A stretch of DNA of 50,229 bases, taken from contig DATHET010000104.1 of NCBI GenBank assembly GCA_035490315.1, forward strand, positions 1-50,229, read 5' to 3'. The stretch's first letter is position 1, and each line of letters opens with the position of its first letter. This document shows, one piece after another, positions 15,261-23,081 of this stretch. The notes under the pieces are model-generated. The model saw nothing but the letters and a program-made list of their open reading frames with translations, did not search any database and had not been told where the DNA came from. The DNA is from JADJQU01 sp035490315 (GTDB lineage Bacteria; Planctomycetota; UBA1135; GCA-002686595). The translations under genes were made by a program, and so were the position numbers.

Positions 15261-17975
15261 ATGCGGATCCGATTCGGCCTGAAGCAATTCTCGGTCACGA
15301 GCGACGGGAGGACGCGGCAGTTCTCCTGGCTGTGGCTGTTGCCGATGGCGGCTGTGCCAGTGATCCTGCTCGTCAGCCTCGCGCTGTTCGACGATCCTCT
15401 GGTCAGCCAGACGATCCGGCGCGCGCGCTACCAGCCGAAGGCGCGCGGAGAAGCCATCGATCTGTTCGTCCGCGCGAATCGCACGGCGCTGGAAAACCTC
15501 GTCGCCAGCGAGCCGCCGCTCCCGCACAGCGACATCCCGACGCTCGAGCTCGAGGTGCCCAAGAACACGCTCGAGGCGATGCAGACGGCGCTGCGCACGG
15601 GCGATCCCATGCTGAGCCATCTGCCCGGCGGCGACCAGCCGTATTTCAACGCGACGCTGAAGGAGGATGACGGCGACCTCCTGGGCGGCGAAGTCTGTCT
15701 GCGCGGCTTGAGCGCCTGGCACCACCATCCCGAGAAACCCTCGCTGCGCTTCAAGATCAAGAAGGACGACGTGCGCGGCGACAGGCGTTATGTCGAGCTG
15801 TCGCGGCCCGAGGACGTGCTCGCGCTGAAAAACTGGATCCCGGATCAACTGGGATCGGGCCTCGGGCTGCTTTCGGATTTCAGCGACCACGTGCGCGTGT
15901 TCGTCAACAACAAATACTTAGGCGTTTACCTGCGTTCGATGCGCGCCGACGAGTCCCTTTCGCTGCGCAACGGACGGATGCCGGGATCGTTCTTCAAGGG
16001 CGAATTCCGCGACGACTGGAGTCAGTGGGACAAGGACAAGGCCTTCGCGGATCTGTGGGGGACTTCGCCCGACGGCTGGCGCAGCTCCCTGGAAGAGGAA
16101 GAATCCAACTGGCCCCTGTTTCATCGTTTCCTCGACACGCTGCGCGAGGAGCGCGGACCGGAGTCCCTCGCGCGGCTCGAGGGACTGCTCGACATGGAGG
16201 TCTACGCGAAGTGGGCGGCTGTAATGGTCGTGACCGGGTCTTCGCACACCGACGGGTTTCACAACCAGGTCTTCTATTTCGACCCGAATCACGGCTCGCT
16301 CGAAGCGGTTCCGTGGGATTCGAACGCTTACGGGATGCACTCCGATGCGCGCACGCCGCCGGATCTCGTGCTGCACCCGGTAATGGAATTCGCGATCAGC
16401 GATCCGCGCTGGGTCCACCGCCGCAATCAGATCGTGCGCCAGTTGCTCGAGACCACGGCGAGCGCCGCGGAGTTGAATCTCCTGATCGATCGCGCGGTCG
16501 ACCGCATGCTGCCGGACCTGAAGGCGGACATGCACCTTTCGTCGCTGGAGCTGATGCCCGATCTGATCCCCTGGTCGGTGCTCGACATCGAGCCCAAGCG
16601 CCGCGAGATCAAGGAGTGGGCCGCGGAGCGCGGCGAGCTGTTGCGAAAGTACCTGGCCGATGCGCAGGTCTTTATCGAGGAAAGCAGCGAGCGGCCTGGC
16701 TGGTCGCGCGTCGACGTTGCCGGCTCGGTCGCGGTGCGCGTGGCGCGCGCCGATGGGGCAGATCCCGAGGCCGACACCTGGGCGGGGGATCCGACGCTCT
16801 TGTATCCGGGTCTTTCGGCGCAGCTGTCCGACTACATCTCCACGCCGTTCAAGAAGTCGAGCCACAAGGCCTATGCCCATGCAGTGCCGCTGACGTATTT
16901 CGTTCGCGGAGCGCCGGGGGAATTGAGCTTCACCAACGCGATCACCGACTCGCCTGTCGTCCCCCGCTCCGGGCGATTCGATGGCTTGCCCGGTGAAGTG
17001 CGAACGATCCATCCTTCGCGATTCGAGGCGCCGAAGACCGGCGACGTCGTGCTCGGCCCCGGCGAGGTTCTAATGGAAGAGGATCTGCACGTCGGCGCGG
17101 CTCAGCGCCTGCTGATCCGCGCCGGAACGCGCATCCGATTGAAGGAAGGCGTCGGGATCTATTCGCGCGGGCAGACTCTGGTGCAGGGAACCCCGGATGC
17201 ACCGGTCGAGCTGCTCGCGGCCGGTGCCGAGCCCTGGGCCTGCTTCGGAGTCAGCGGCCTTGCTTCGCGGGGATCGCGTTTCGAATCGATGATCGCGAGC
17301 GGCGGTTCCACGGGAAATGACGCGGCGCGCCAGTTCAAGGGCATGTTCAATGTCTACGAATCGGACGACGTCGTGCTGCGCAATTGCCGCTTCGGCCGCA
17401 ACGAGATCGGAGACGACACGGTCAACCTGGCTTCGTCCACGATCCTCGTCGAGGACTGCGAATGGAACGACTCGCTGTCCGACGCCCTGGACCTCGACAT
17501 GTGCCGCGGCCTGATCCGCCGCTGTCACTGGCGCAACAGCGGCAACGACGGCCTGGATCTCATGGCTGGCAGGATCACCGTCCGCGACTGCAGCTTCGAA
17601 GGCTCTGGGGACAAGGGCGTCAGCGTCGGCGAGGACACGCAACTCGATCTTCGCGATTGCATCATCCGCCGCTGCCTGGTCGGCATGGAGGTCAAGGATC
17701 GCTCCCACGCGCTCGTCACCTGCACCAGCTTTCAGGGCAACAACATCGGCGCGCACGCTTACCAGAAGAAGTGGCTCTTCGGCGTCGGCGGGTCGATTGC
17801 GCTGGTCTCCTGCGAGATCGAGGGCAGCCTGCTCGAGGATCTCTCGATCGAGAAGCGCTGCCGCGCCTACCTGGTCGACACGCCCGTCGGCGGTTTCTGC
17901 GAAGGCGTCGAGCGCATCGCGACTCTCGGTTTCCTCGCGGACGATTGGAACTCGCTGGCCTCGATCGCGCCATGA
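15261..17975 (+). CDS. CotH-type kinase fused to a right-handed beta-helix
   Basis: The 904-residue protein has one hydrophobic segment (about residues 24-43), so most of it is probably extracytoplasmic. Residues about 75-450 match the CotH spore-coat kinase family: FVNNKYLGVYLRSMRADESL, FFKGEFRDD, then HTDGFHNQVFYFDPN and a strand VPWDSNAYG. CotH proteins are atypical kinases whose active site includes an Asp in the 'WD' region; here the usual WD-x-D reads WD-S-N. Residues about 590-870 form a beta-helix with rungs such as VVLRNCRFGRNEIGDDTVN and SIEDCxW-like turns, a fold common in carbohydrate-binding or -cleaving proteins. The stop overlaps the VTC gene start (ATGA). Substrate unknown; I infer phosphorylation or modification of a surface polymer or protein. 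Confidence 0.85.
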   Translation: MRIRFGLKQFSVTSDGRTRQFSWLWLLPMAAVPVILLVSLALFDDPLVSQTIRRARYQPKARGEAIDLFVRANRTALENLVASEPPLPHSDIPTLELEVPKNTLEAMQTALRTGDPMLSHLPGGDQPYFNATLKEDDGDLLGGEVCLRGLSAWHHHPEKPSLRFKIKKDDVRGDRRYVELSRPEDVLALKNWIPDQLGSGLGLLSDFSDHVRVFVNNKYLGVYLRSMRADESLSLRNGRMPGSFFKGEFRDDWSQWDKDKAFADLWGTSPDGWRSSLEEEESNWPLFHRFLDTLREERGPESLARLEGLLDMEVYAKWAAVMVVTGSSHTDGFHNQVFYFDPNHGSLEAVPWDSNAYGMHSDARTPPDLVLHPVMEFAISDPRWVHRRNQIVRQLLETTASAAELNLLIDRAVDRMLPDLKADMHLSSLELMPDLIPWSVLDIEPKRREIKEWAAERGELLRKYLADAQVFIEESSERPGWSRVDVAGSVAVRVARADGADPEADTWAGDPTLLYPGLSAQLSDYISTPFKKSSHKAYAHAVPLTYFVRGAPGELSFTNAITDSPVVPRSGRFDGLPGEVRTIHPSRFEAPKTGDVVLGPGEVLMEEDLHVGAAQRLLIRAGTRIRLKEGVGIYSRGQTLVQGTPDAPVELLAAGAEPWACFGVSGLASRGSRFESMIASGGSTGNDAARQFKGMFNVYESDDVVLRNCRFGRNEIGDDTVNLASSTILVEDCEWNDSLSDALDLDMCRGLIRRCHWRNSGNDGLDLMAGRITVRDCSFEGSGDKGVSVGEDTQLDLRDCIIRRCLVGMEVKDRSHALVTCTSFQGNNIGAHAYQKKWLFGVGGSIALVSCEIEGSLLEDLSIEKRCRAYLVDTPVGGFCEGVERIATLGFLADDWNSLASIAP

Positions 17976-18727
17976 TGCTCAGCCGGCGATACGAGCTGAA
18001 GTTCCCCATGGATGTCGCGGGCATCCAGGTCTTCCTCGCCGAAGCGCGCCGCGGTCTCGAGCAGGACGAGCACGGAAGGGAGGCGGGTTACCGTGTGTCG
18101 AGCCAGTACTTCGACACTCCGGATCAGGCGGCGTACCGCGAGAAGCTCGACGGCGAGGCGGTGCGCAGGAAGTTGCGGCTGCGCTACTACTCGATCGATC
18201 CGGGCGGCGACGGCAGCGACCCGCGCGTGCGCATGGCTTTCATGGAGATCAAGCACCGCGTCGACAACACGGTCTTCAAGGAGCGCCTGCGCCTGACCGA
18301 CGAGGGCGCCCAGGCGATCCTCGAGGACAGCCGCGAATTGACGCGCATCGAGCAGCACATCGTGCCTGCGGACCTGAAGCTGCGCGCCACGATCGACACC
18401 ATCGTGCGCAGCGCGATCGTGCCGGGCTTCCGCTCGGCCAACGTGATCACCTACCTGCGCGAGGCCTGGGAGGGCAGCCAGGATGCGCGTCTTCGGATCA
18501 CCTTCGACACGAATCTGCGCGTGTACCGCCCTTCGGAGTTCCTCGACGTCGCTTCCGGGACGGGCGGTCTGCTGCTGCCCGAGGACAGGAGCATCCTCGA
18601 AGTGAAATTCGACCACGCGATCCCGCGCTGGATCCGCGACGTGATCGTCAGTCAGAAGCTCCAGCTGCGCAGGTTCAGCAAGTACGCCGCGGGCTGCGAG
18701 GTGCTGGCCCGAAGCGCGGCGCGTTAA
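17972..18727 (+). CDS. VTC-domain (polyphosphate polymerase / triphosphate tunnel) protein
   Basis: The 251-residue protein starts at ATGATG overlapping the CotH stop by four bases. It consists of a single triphosphate-tunnel domain: the start SRRYELKF, charged strands RRKLRLRYY and FMEIKHR, the segment ITYLREAWEG, the strand LRITFDTNLRVYR and the end strand ILEVKFDHAIP. Alternating Lys/Arg and Glu residues on these strands form the basic tunnel and metal site of the family. VTC domains make polyphosphate from ATP in yeast; bacterial stand-alone forms are annotated as polyphosphate polymerase-like but are largely untested. No transmembrane segment is present, so the protein should act in the cytoplasm, coupled to DUF4956 at the membrane and CotH outside. 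Confidence 0.88.
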   Translation: MMLSRRYELKFPMDVAGIQVFLAEARRGLEQDEHGREAGYRVSSQYFDTPDQAAYREKLDGEAVRRKLRLRYYSIDPGGDGSDPRVRMAFMEIKHRVDNTVFKERLRLTDEGAQAILEDSRELTRIEQHIVPADLKLRATIDTIVRSAIVPGFRSANVITYLREAWEGSQDARLRITFDTNLRVYRPSEFLDVASGTGGLLLPEDRSILEVKFDHAIPRWIRDVIVSQKLQLRRFSKYAAGCEVLARSAAR

Positions 18728-18739
18728 CGGGCCTGATGC

Positions 18740-19411
18740 TCATCCTCGGGCTTGACGCGCGAGCCAGATCCCGACGCACAGATTCCAGATCGCCTGCAAC
18801 AGCACGACGATGCCCATGCCGTGCACGTCGAGGCGCAACAGGCCGCTGAGCAGACCCGCGATCGGCAACACGCCGATCACCATGCCGAGCCCACCGATGA
18901 TCCGCGCGGCCTTCCCGCGCCCGATCAGGACCATCGACCAGGCCAGGATCGCGATCGAGATCGCCATGGTCCCGGCCTGGGCCAGGGTCTGGTTGACCTC
19001 GTGGCAGGCGACGAACACGGGCTTCAAGGACTCGACCACGTCCTCGGGTTGGCCTGCGTAAGTCGCCGCGAGCCCCGTCGTGACGAAGCCGTTGATCAGC
19101 GCTGCTCCGACCAGGCCGAGCGCACCCGCGGCGTAGAACACCGCTCCGAACCGGACGCGCGTCAGCTCCCAACCCAGGTACTGCGCGAAGCCGCAGAGTC
19201 CCGCGAAGATCGCGACGATCGTCGCGATCAACCCGCCGTGGACCCAGGCGTTGACCAGCGCCTTCTCGCCGATCTGCGCGATCGCTCCCGACATGGTGTG
19301 GCTCTGGATCGAAGGGTGGCGCAGCATCAGGAGCACGGACAGGACCGCGCCTCCGCCGATGATCCAGCCTGTGGAGCGGTGGAGAAGCCTGGGTCGGAGT
19401 GCGAGTTCCAT
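18740..19411 (-). CDS. Six-helix membrane protein divergent from TetR regulator
   Basis: The 223-residue product starts at an ATG with a strong AGAGGAA ribosome-binding site. About six hydrophobic helices are visible (GWIIGGGAVLSVLLML; LIATIVAIFAGLCGFAQYL; AVFYAAGALGLVGAALI; MAISIAILAWSMVLIG; GGLGMVIGVLPIAGLLSG; VVLLQAIWNLCVGIWLA). Two loops contain conserved-looking polar segments (RHPSIQSHTMSG and ACHEVNQTLAQAG). I do not recognise a named family; a DUF4386-like or transport role would be speculative. Its head-to-head arrangement with a TetR-family gene suggests it is the regulator's target. It ends 12 bp from the convergent VTC gene. Confidence 0.75.
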   Translation of the reverse strand: MELALRPRLLHRSTGWIIGGGAVLSVLLMLRHPSIQSHTMSGAIAQIGEKALVNAWVHGGLIATIVAIFAGLCGFAQYLGWELTRVRFGAVFYAAGALGLVGAALINGFVTTGLAATYAGQPEDVVESLKPVFVACHEVNQTLAQAGTMAISIAILAWSMVLIGRGKAARIIGGLGMVIGVLPIAGLLSGLLRLDVHGMGIVVLLQAIWNLCVGIWLARQARG

Positions 19412-19514
19412 GTTTCGTTCCTCTGGTAAGCTGCGCGGGGACATTGATCGGAACATCACGCTCGAGCCATCGCGGAATTCCAGGCTTCGAAAGACGCTGG
19501 ACGAAGGAGCCCAA
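19412..19514. promoter_or_regulatory. Divergent control region of membrane protein and TetR genes
   Basis: This 103-bp spacer should contain both promoters and the TetR operator. The only symmetric element I see is TGATCGGAACATCA (near 19446-19459), with 4-bp half sites; it is too short to call confidently. Ribosome-binding sites are clear on both sides (AGAGGAA leftward, GGAG rightward). Confidence 0.4.
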
Positions 19515-20087
19515 GTGTCCGGCGAAAAAGAGACCGACCTGGATCAACGCACGCTGAAGACGCGTCAGGCGCTCCTGGATTCGCTCAAGGGTCTGGTGAA
19601 TCAGCGCCGCTACGAAGATTTCGCCGTCGCCGACATAATCGACGAAGCTGAGGTCGGCCGCTCGACCTTTTACGATCATTATCGCGGCAAGGACGACATG
19701 CTCGTCGAGACGATGGGGCACATGCTCGACGTCATGGCTGGCGTGGTCTCGGAGCACGGCGACCCTCTGGGCCTCGAGGCGGTGCTGCGGCACTTCCACG
19801 ACAACCGCAAATTCGCGAAGGATTTCTTCGCGGTGAGCCCGGGCTTGCCGGTGATGGGGCGCATCACCCGCGAGCTGGCGCGGCGGATCGAATTGCAGTT
19901 GGAAGAACGTCGCAGCCGCGGCGGCGGGCAGCCGACTATCCCGGCGGCGTGGATCGCGCAGCAGCTCGCGGAAGCGCAGTTCGCCTGGATCCGCGCCTGG
20001 CTGTCGGACGACGCGGCCTGCACACCACTGGAGCTCGCCCAGGCGATGCGCTCGAGCGCGATCGGATCGATCTCTGGCCTGTGTTGA
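19515..20087 (+). CDS. TetR-family transcriptional regulator
   Basis: The start is the GTG at 19515, preceded by GGAG at a five-base spacing; upstream in-frame codons overlap the promoter region. The 190-residue product has the TetR helix-turn-helix at about residues 15-60: LKTRQALLDSLKGLVNQ, then FAVADIIDEAEVGRSTFYDH followed by YRGKDDML. The C-terminal part is helical and matches the ligand-binding/dimer domain layout (a TetR_C type with RIELQLEERRSRGGG and WIRAWLSDDAACTPLELA). Such proteins repress nearby genes until a small molecule binds. The divergent membrane-protein gene at 19411 is the most likely target, with autoregulation possible. Confidence 0.88.
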   Translation: MSGEKETDLDQRTLKTRQALLDSLKGLVNQRRYEDFAVADIIDEAEVGRSTFYDHYRGKDDMLVETMGHMLDVMAGVVSEHGDPLGLEAVLRHFHDNRKFAKDFFAVSPGLPVMGRITRELARRIELQLEERRSRGGGQPTIPAAWIAQQLAEAQFAWIRAWLSDDAACTPLELAQAMRSSAIGSISGLC

Positions 20088-20219
20088 TGCGCGTCGCGCC
20101 GCGCGCGGCGATCCAGTCGGCGAGGCCGGGCAAGCACGGAGGGCATGCCCGCCGCGAACCTCGACGGCTCCAGACGCGAGATTGATTCGCGGGAGCGCCC
20201 GATTCCTATACTTCCGATC

Positions 20220-21083
20220 ATGAAGCACGCCATCCTCGCGCTGTTCGCGTTCCTCGTCCTGGCCTGCAGCTCCAACGCGCCGCGCGATCCGCTCGAGTTC
20301 CACGACGGAACGACGCGCTCCACCGATGGCGTTCCGATCGAATTCACCGCGGGCGGACAGGGCGAGACCGCGCTGGTCTTCGTGCACGGATGGCTGGGCG
20401 ACCAGTCGGTGTGGTACAGGACCATGCAGCGCTTCGCGCCGCGCTATCGCGTGGTCGCCATGGACCTCGCCGGTCACGGCAAGTCCGGTCGCGATCGTCA
20501 GGATTGGAGCGTCGAGCGCTTCGCCGACGACGTGTCCGCGGTCGTCCGCTCGCTCGATCTGCACCACGCCATCCTCGTCGGCCACTCGATGTCGGGACCG
20601 ATCTCGGTCGCGGCCGCGAACAAGCTGGGGGATCGCGTCGACGCCTTGATTCCCGTCGACACCCTGCTCGACGCCGAGTGGGATCTGCCGCCTGAAGTGT
20701 GGAAGCAATTCTTCGACGGGTTGCGCGCTGATTTTCCGGCGAACACCGAGGCCTTTTTCCGCGGGATCCTTGCCGCGCCGACCTCGCCCAAGGCGGTGAT
20801 CGACGAGATCGTCGCCAAGGCGCGTCTCGCCGACCCTGTGTCCGCCGTGCCGATGCTCGAAAACGGCCGCGACTACGATCTCAAGGCCGGCCTGCGCGCT
20901 CTGCGCGTTCCGATCCGCGCGATCAACAGCGACATGAATCCGACCAAGCTCGAGACCAACCGCAAGTACGCGCCGCGCTTCGACGTCGAGATCGTTTCCG
21001 GTGTCGGTCACTGGCCGCACCTCGAGGCTCCGGACCGCTTCGGGGATGCGCTCGACAAGGTGCTCGCGGCGCTCGGGCGATGA
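20220..21083 (+). CDS. Lipoprotein alpha/beta hydrolase
   Basis: The 287-residue product starts at ATG before a lipoprotein signal (MKHAILALFAFLVLACSS; lipobox VLAC). The alpha/beta-hydrolase fold is clear: oxyanion-region motif VFVHGWLGDQSVW, strand DLAGHGKSG, nucleophile elbow GHSMSG (Ser), a C-terminal strand with INSDMNP that can supply the acidic residue, and GVGHWPHLEAP with the catalytic His. It is therefore a cell-envelope esterase, lipase or related hydrolase; the substrate is unknown. The stop overlaps the start of the next gene by four bases (ATGA), pointing to coupled expression with the RMND1-like protein. Confidence 0.87.
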   Translation: MKHAILALFAFLVLACSSNAPRDPLEFHDGTTRSTDGVPIEFTAGGQGETALVFVHGWLGDQSVWYRTMQRFAPRYRVVAMDLAGHGKSGRDRQDWSVERFADDVSAVVRSLDLHHAILVGHSMSGPISVAAANKLGDRVDALIPVDTLLDAEWDLPPEVWKQFFDGLRADFPANTEAFFRGILAAPTSPKAVIDEIVAKARLADPVSAVPMLENGRDYDLKAGLRALRVPIRAINSDMNPTKLETNRKYAPRFDVEIVSGVGHWPHLEAPDRFGDALDKVLAALGR

Positions 21084-22195
21084 ACCAGGACGAGTCTGTG
21101 CGCCTCGAGAAGAGCGTGGTGCACGTGGTCTACGCGTACGACGTCGGCCTGTCGATCGATCTCGAGCGCGCCAAGCAGTCGATCACGGACCTGACCGAGC
21201 TCGCCGCGATCAAGCACAAGGGCTACGCGCCGATCTATTTCCAGTTCGACCCGCCGCCCCTGCGCGTGACCCAGACGACCGCGCCCTTGAAATGCACCGG
21301 TCACGCCACGCGGCCGGCGGTCGACATCGTGATCTACGATTTCGGCGGCGTCTCGGTGATTTACGAGATCGAATTCTCCGGGTCCTTCGAGGAGCTGATC
21401 GCCTTTTCCTGCCAGCTGGTCGGCAGCCAGGTCTTCGGCGAGGACTCGCGAGCGCGCGTCGGCCAATTGGTCGACGTGATCGGACCGGCGGTCACGCGCG
21501 CGAACATCGACGAGCTCAGCGAGGACTATCTGGTGTTCCAGCTGCCGCGGATCCCGGGCGGGCAGAGCCTCGAGGAGTTCACCACGCGGCACGCGGGACA
21601 GGTCGCGCGGCTATTGCGCTCCGAGCAGGATCCGCTGTCCGACCAGGAGATCGCTGACGCGCTCACGGCGCGGGTGGCTTTCGGACGCAAGGACCTGGCC
21701 TTGATCGATTGGAACGCAGCGCTGCTCGTCGACGAGGAGCCCGAGGACGTGCTCAGCGTGCTCGAGTTCGCGAATCTGCAGCTTCTGGAGCTGCGCTTCC
21801 TCGACCAGCGACTCGACAAGGCCCTCGATCGTTCCTACGAGGTCCTCAGCGCGGGTCGGAGCTGGACCCGGTTGCGGATGCCAGGCAAGGCGCGCACGGA
21901 GTTGCGCCGCGTCGCGCAGCTGCAGGTCGACGCCGCGATCCTCTACGAGCGCGTCAACAACGCCCTGAAGCTGCTCGGCGATCAATACCTCGCGCGCGTC
22001 TACCGCGCGAGCGCTCAACGCCTGCGACTCACCGAGTGGAACGCCGGCATCGTGCGCAAGCTCGACACCGTCGAGAGCATCTACGACAAGCTCCACGACC
22101 ACGCGACCGAGATCCGCATGGAAGCCCTCGAGTGGGTGATCATCATCCTGATCGCCCTCGAGCTCCTGCTCCCCCTTCTTTCTCGCCTCGGCTAG
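21080..22195 (+). CDS. RMND1/DUF155 (Sif2-like) family protein
   Basis: The 371-residue protein matches the RMND1/DUF155 family layout. A beta-rich N-terminal domain contains VDIVIYDFGGVSVIYEIE, a long helical middle is followed by a segment of the type LDTVESIYDKLHDHATEIRM, and the C-terminus is the typical ALEWVIIILIALELLLPLL membrane helix. Eukaryotic members (yeast Rmd1, mitochondrial RMND1) are inner-membrane proteins needed for organelle translation or regulation; the bacterial role is not known. The start overlaps the hydrolase stop (ATGA), so the pair forms a two-gene operon, possibly with the methyltransferase 40 bp downstream. Confidence 0.85.
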   Translation: MNQDESVRLEKSVVHVVYAYDVGLSIDLERAKQSITDLTELAAIKHKGYAPIYFQFDPPPLRVTQTTAPLKCTGHATRPAVDIVIYDFGGVSVIYEIEFSGSFEELIAFSCQLVGSQVFGEDSRARVGQLVDVIGPAVTRANIDELSEDYLVFQLPRIPGGQSLEEFTTRHAGQVARLLRSEQDPLSDQEIADALTARVAFGRKDLALIDWNAALLVDEEPEDVLSVLEFANLQLLELRFLDQRLDKALDRSYEVLSAGRSWTRLRMPGKARTELRRVAQLQVDAAILYERVNNALKLLGDQYLARVYRASAQRLRLTEWNAGIVRKLDTVESIYDKLHDHATEIRMEALEWVIIILIALELLLPLLSRLG

Positions 22196-22235
22196 GAGCA
22201 AGTGGTGTGTTCCCCCAGCTCACGAAAGGCAACGG

Positions 22236-22991
22236 ATGATAGACAATCGTCGACCCAACTACGGCCTGGACGCGCCGACCGTCGTGCGCAATCTGCTCAT
22301 CGTCGCGGCGCTGGGCATCATCTCGCTGATCACGAAGCTGCTGGGCATGTGGTCGAAGCAAGACCTCATCGCGGCGATCGCTTTCCCGCTGATCACGGCC
22401 GGCCTGAGCTGCGGCGCGATGGGCTTGTGGATGATTTACGACAGCAAGATCGGCAAGGTGCGCGAGCGGGAAGACTATCTCGACAAGCTTGTCTGGCGGG
22501 GTGATGAGCGCGTGCTGGACGTGGGATGTGGCCTGGGATTGTTTCTCATCGGCGCGGCCAAGCGTCTCGAGACCGGCCGCGCGGTCGGGATAGACCTGTG
22601 GCAGGCCGAGGATCTCAGCGGGAACACGCCGGCCGGAACGCAGGGCAATGCGACGATCGAGGGCGTGGCCGACAAGGTTGAAGTGCTCACGGGTGATGCG
22701 CGCAAGTTGCCGTTCGACGACGCGAGCTTCGACGTCGTCCTCTCGAGCATGGCGTTGCACAACATCTACAACGGCGGCGAGCGACAAACCGCCGTGCGCG
22801 AGATCGCGCGGGTGCTCAAGCCCGGCGGGCGCGTGCTGATCCTGGACGTGCGCCACACCAACCAATACGCCGCCACCCTGAGCGATGCCGGCCTCGATGC
22901 GAGGTGCGTCCAGGGAATCGTCTCCTACCTGCTGACCGTGATCAGTCTTGGATCGATCCGCTGGGGATACGTCATCGGCACCAAGTCCTGA
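22236..22991 (+). CDS. Membrane-anchored SAM-dependent methyltransferase
   Basis: The 251-residue product has two hydrophobic helices near residues 18-37 and 47-68, then a class I methyltransferase domain. Motif I is VLDVGCGLGLFLIGAA, motif II includes AVGIDLWQAED, a middle strand VEVLTGDARKLPF and motif IV FDVVLSSMALHNI, and the post-motif LKPGGRVLILDV. The ATG is preceded by AAAGG. Family members methylate small molecules, lipids or quinones; the membrane anchor favours a hydrophobic substrate, which is inference. The gene is followed by the class B palindrome at 23000-23079, which separates it from the convergent RCC1-repeat gene. Confidence 0.87.
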   Translation: MIDNRRPNYGLDAPTVVRNLLIVAALGIISLITKLLGMWSKQDLIAAIAFPLITAGLSCGAMGLWMIYDSKIGKVREREDYLDKLVWRGDERVLDVGCGLGLFLIGAAKRLETGRAVGIDLWQAEDLSGNTPAGTQGNATIEGVADKVEVLTGDARKLPFDDASFDVVLSSMALHNIYNGGERQTAVREIARVLKPGGRVLILDVRHTNQYAATLSDAGLDARCVQGIVSYLLTVISLGSIRWGYVIGTKS

Positions 22992-22999
22992 CGAAGCCA

Positions 23000-23079
23000 G
23001 GTACCCGGTATTCCACCACCATTTTTTACATGCCGCGTGTAATCGTGGCGTTCTGGATGGTGGTGGAATACCGGGTACC
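23000..23079. repeat. Class B palindrome 1 (23-bp perfect outer arms, asymmetric centre)
   Basis: Arms at 23000-23022 and 23057-23079 are perfect reverse complements starting GGTACCCGGTATTCCACC. The centre retains TTACA/TGTAA pairs (23026-23030 and 23038-23042), but the right half has extra unpaired bases (about 23043-23056) where the copy at 44563-44648 has a plain A-run. It sits between two convergent genes, 2 bp from the stop at 23082. Confidence 0.93.
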
Positions 23080-23081
23080 AG

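Noticed and set aside
18675..21020. Very long minus-strand open frame across TetR and hydrolase genes
   Set aside because: It crosses both strands of well-supported genes, its product is rich in Arg/Ala with no family features, and it is explained by the high GC content.
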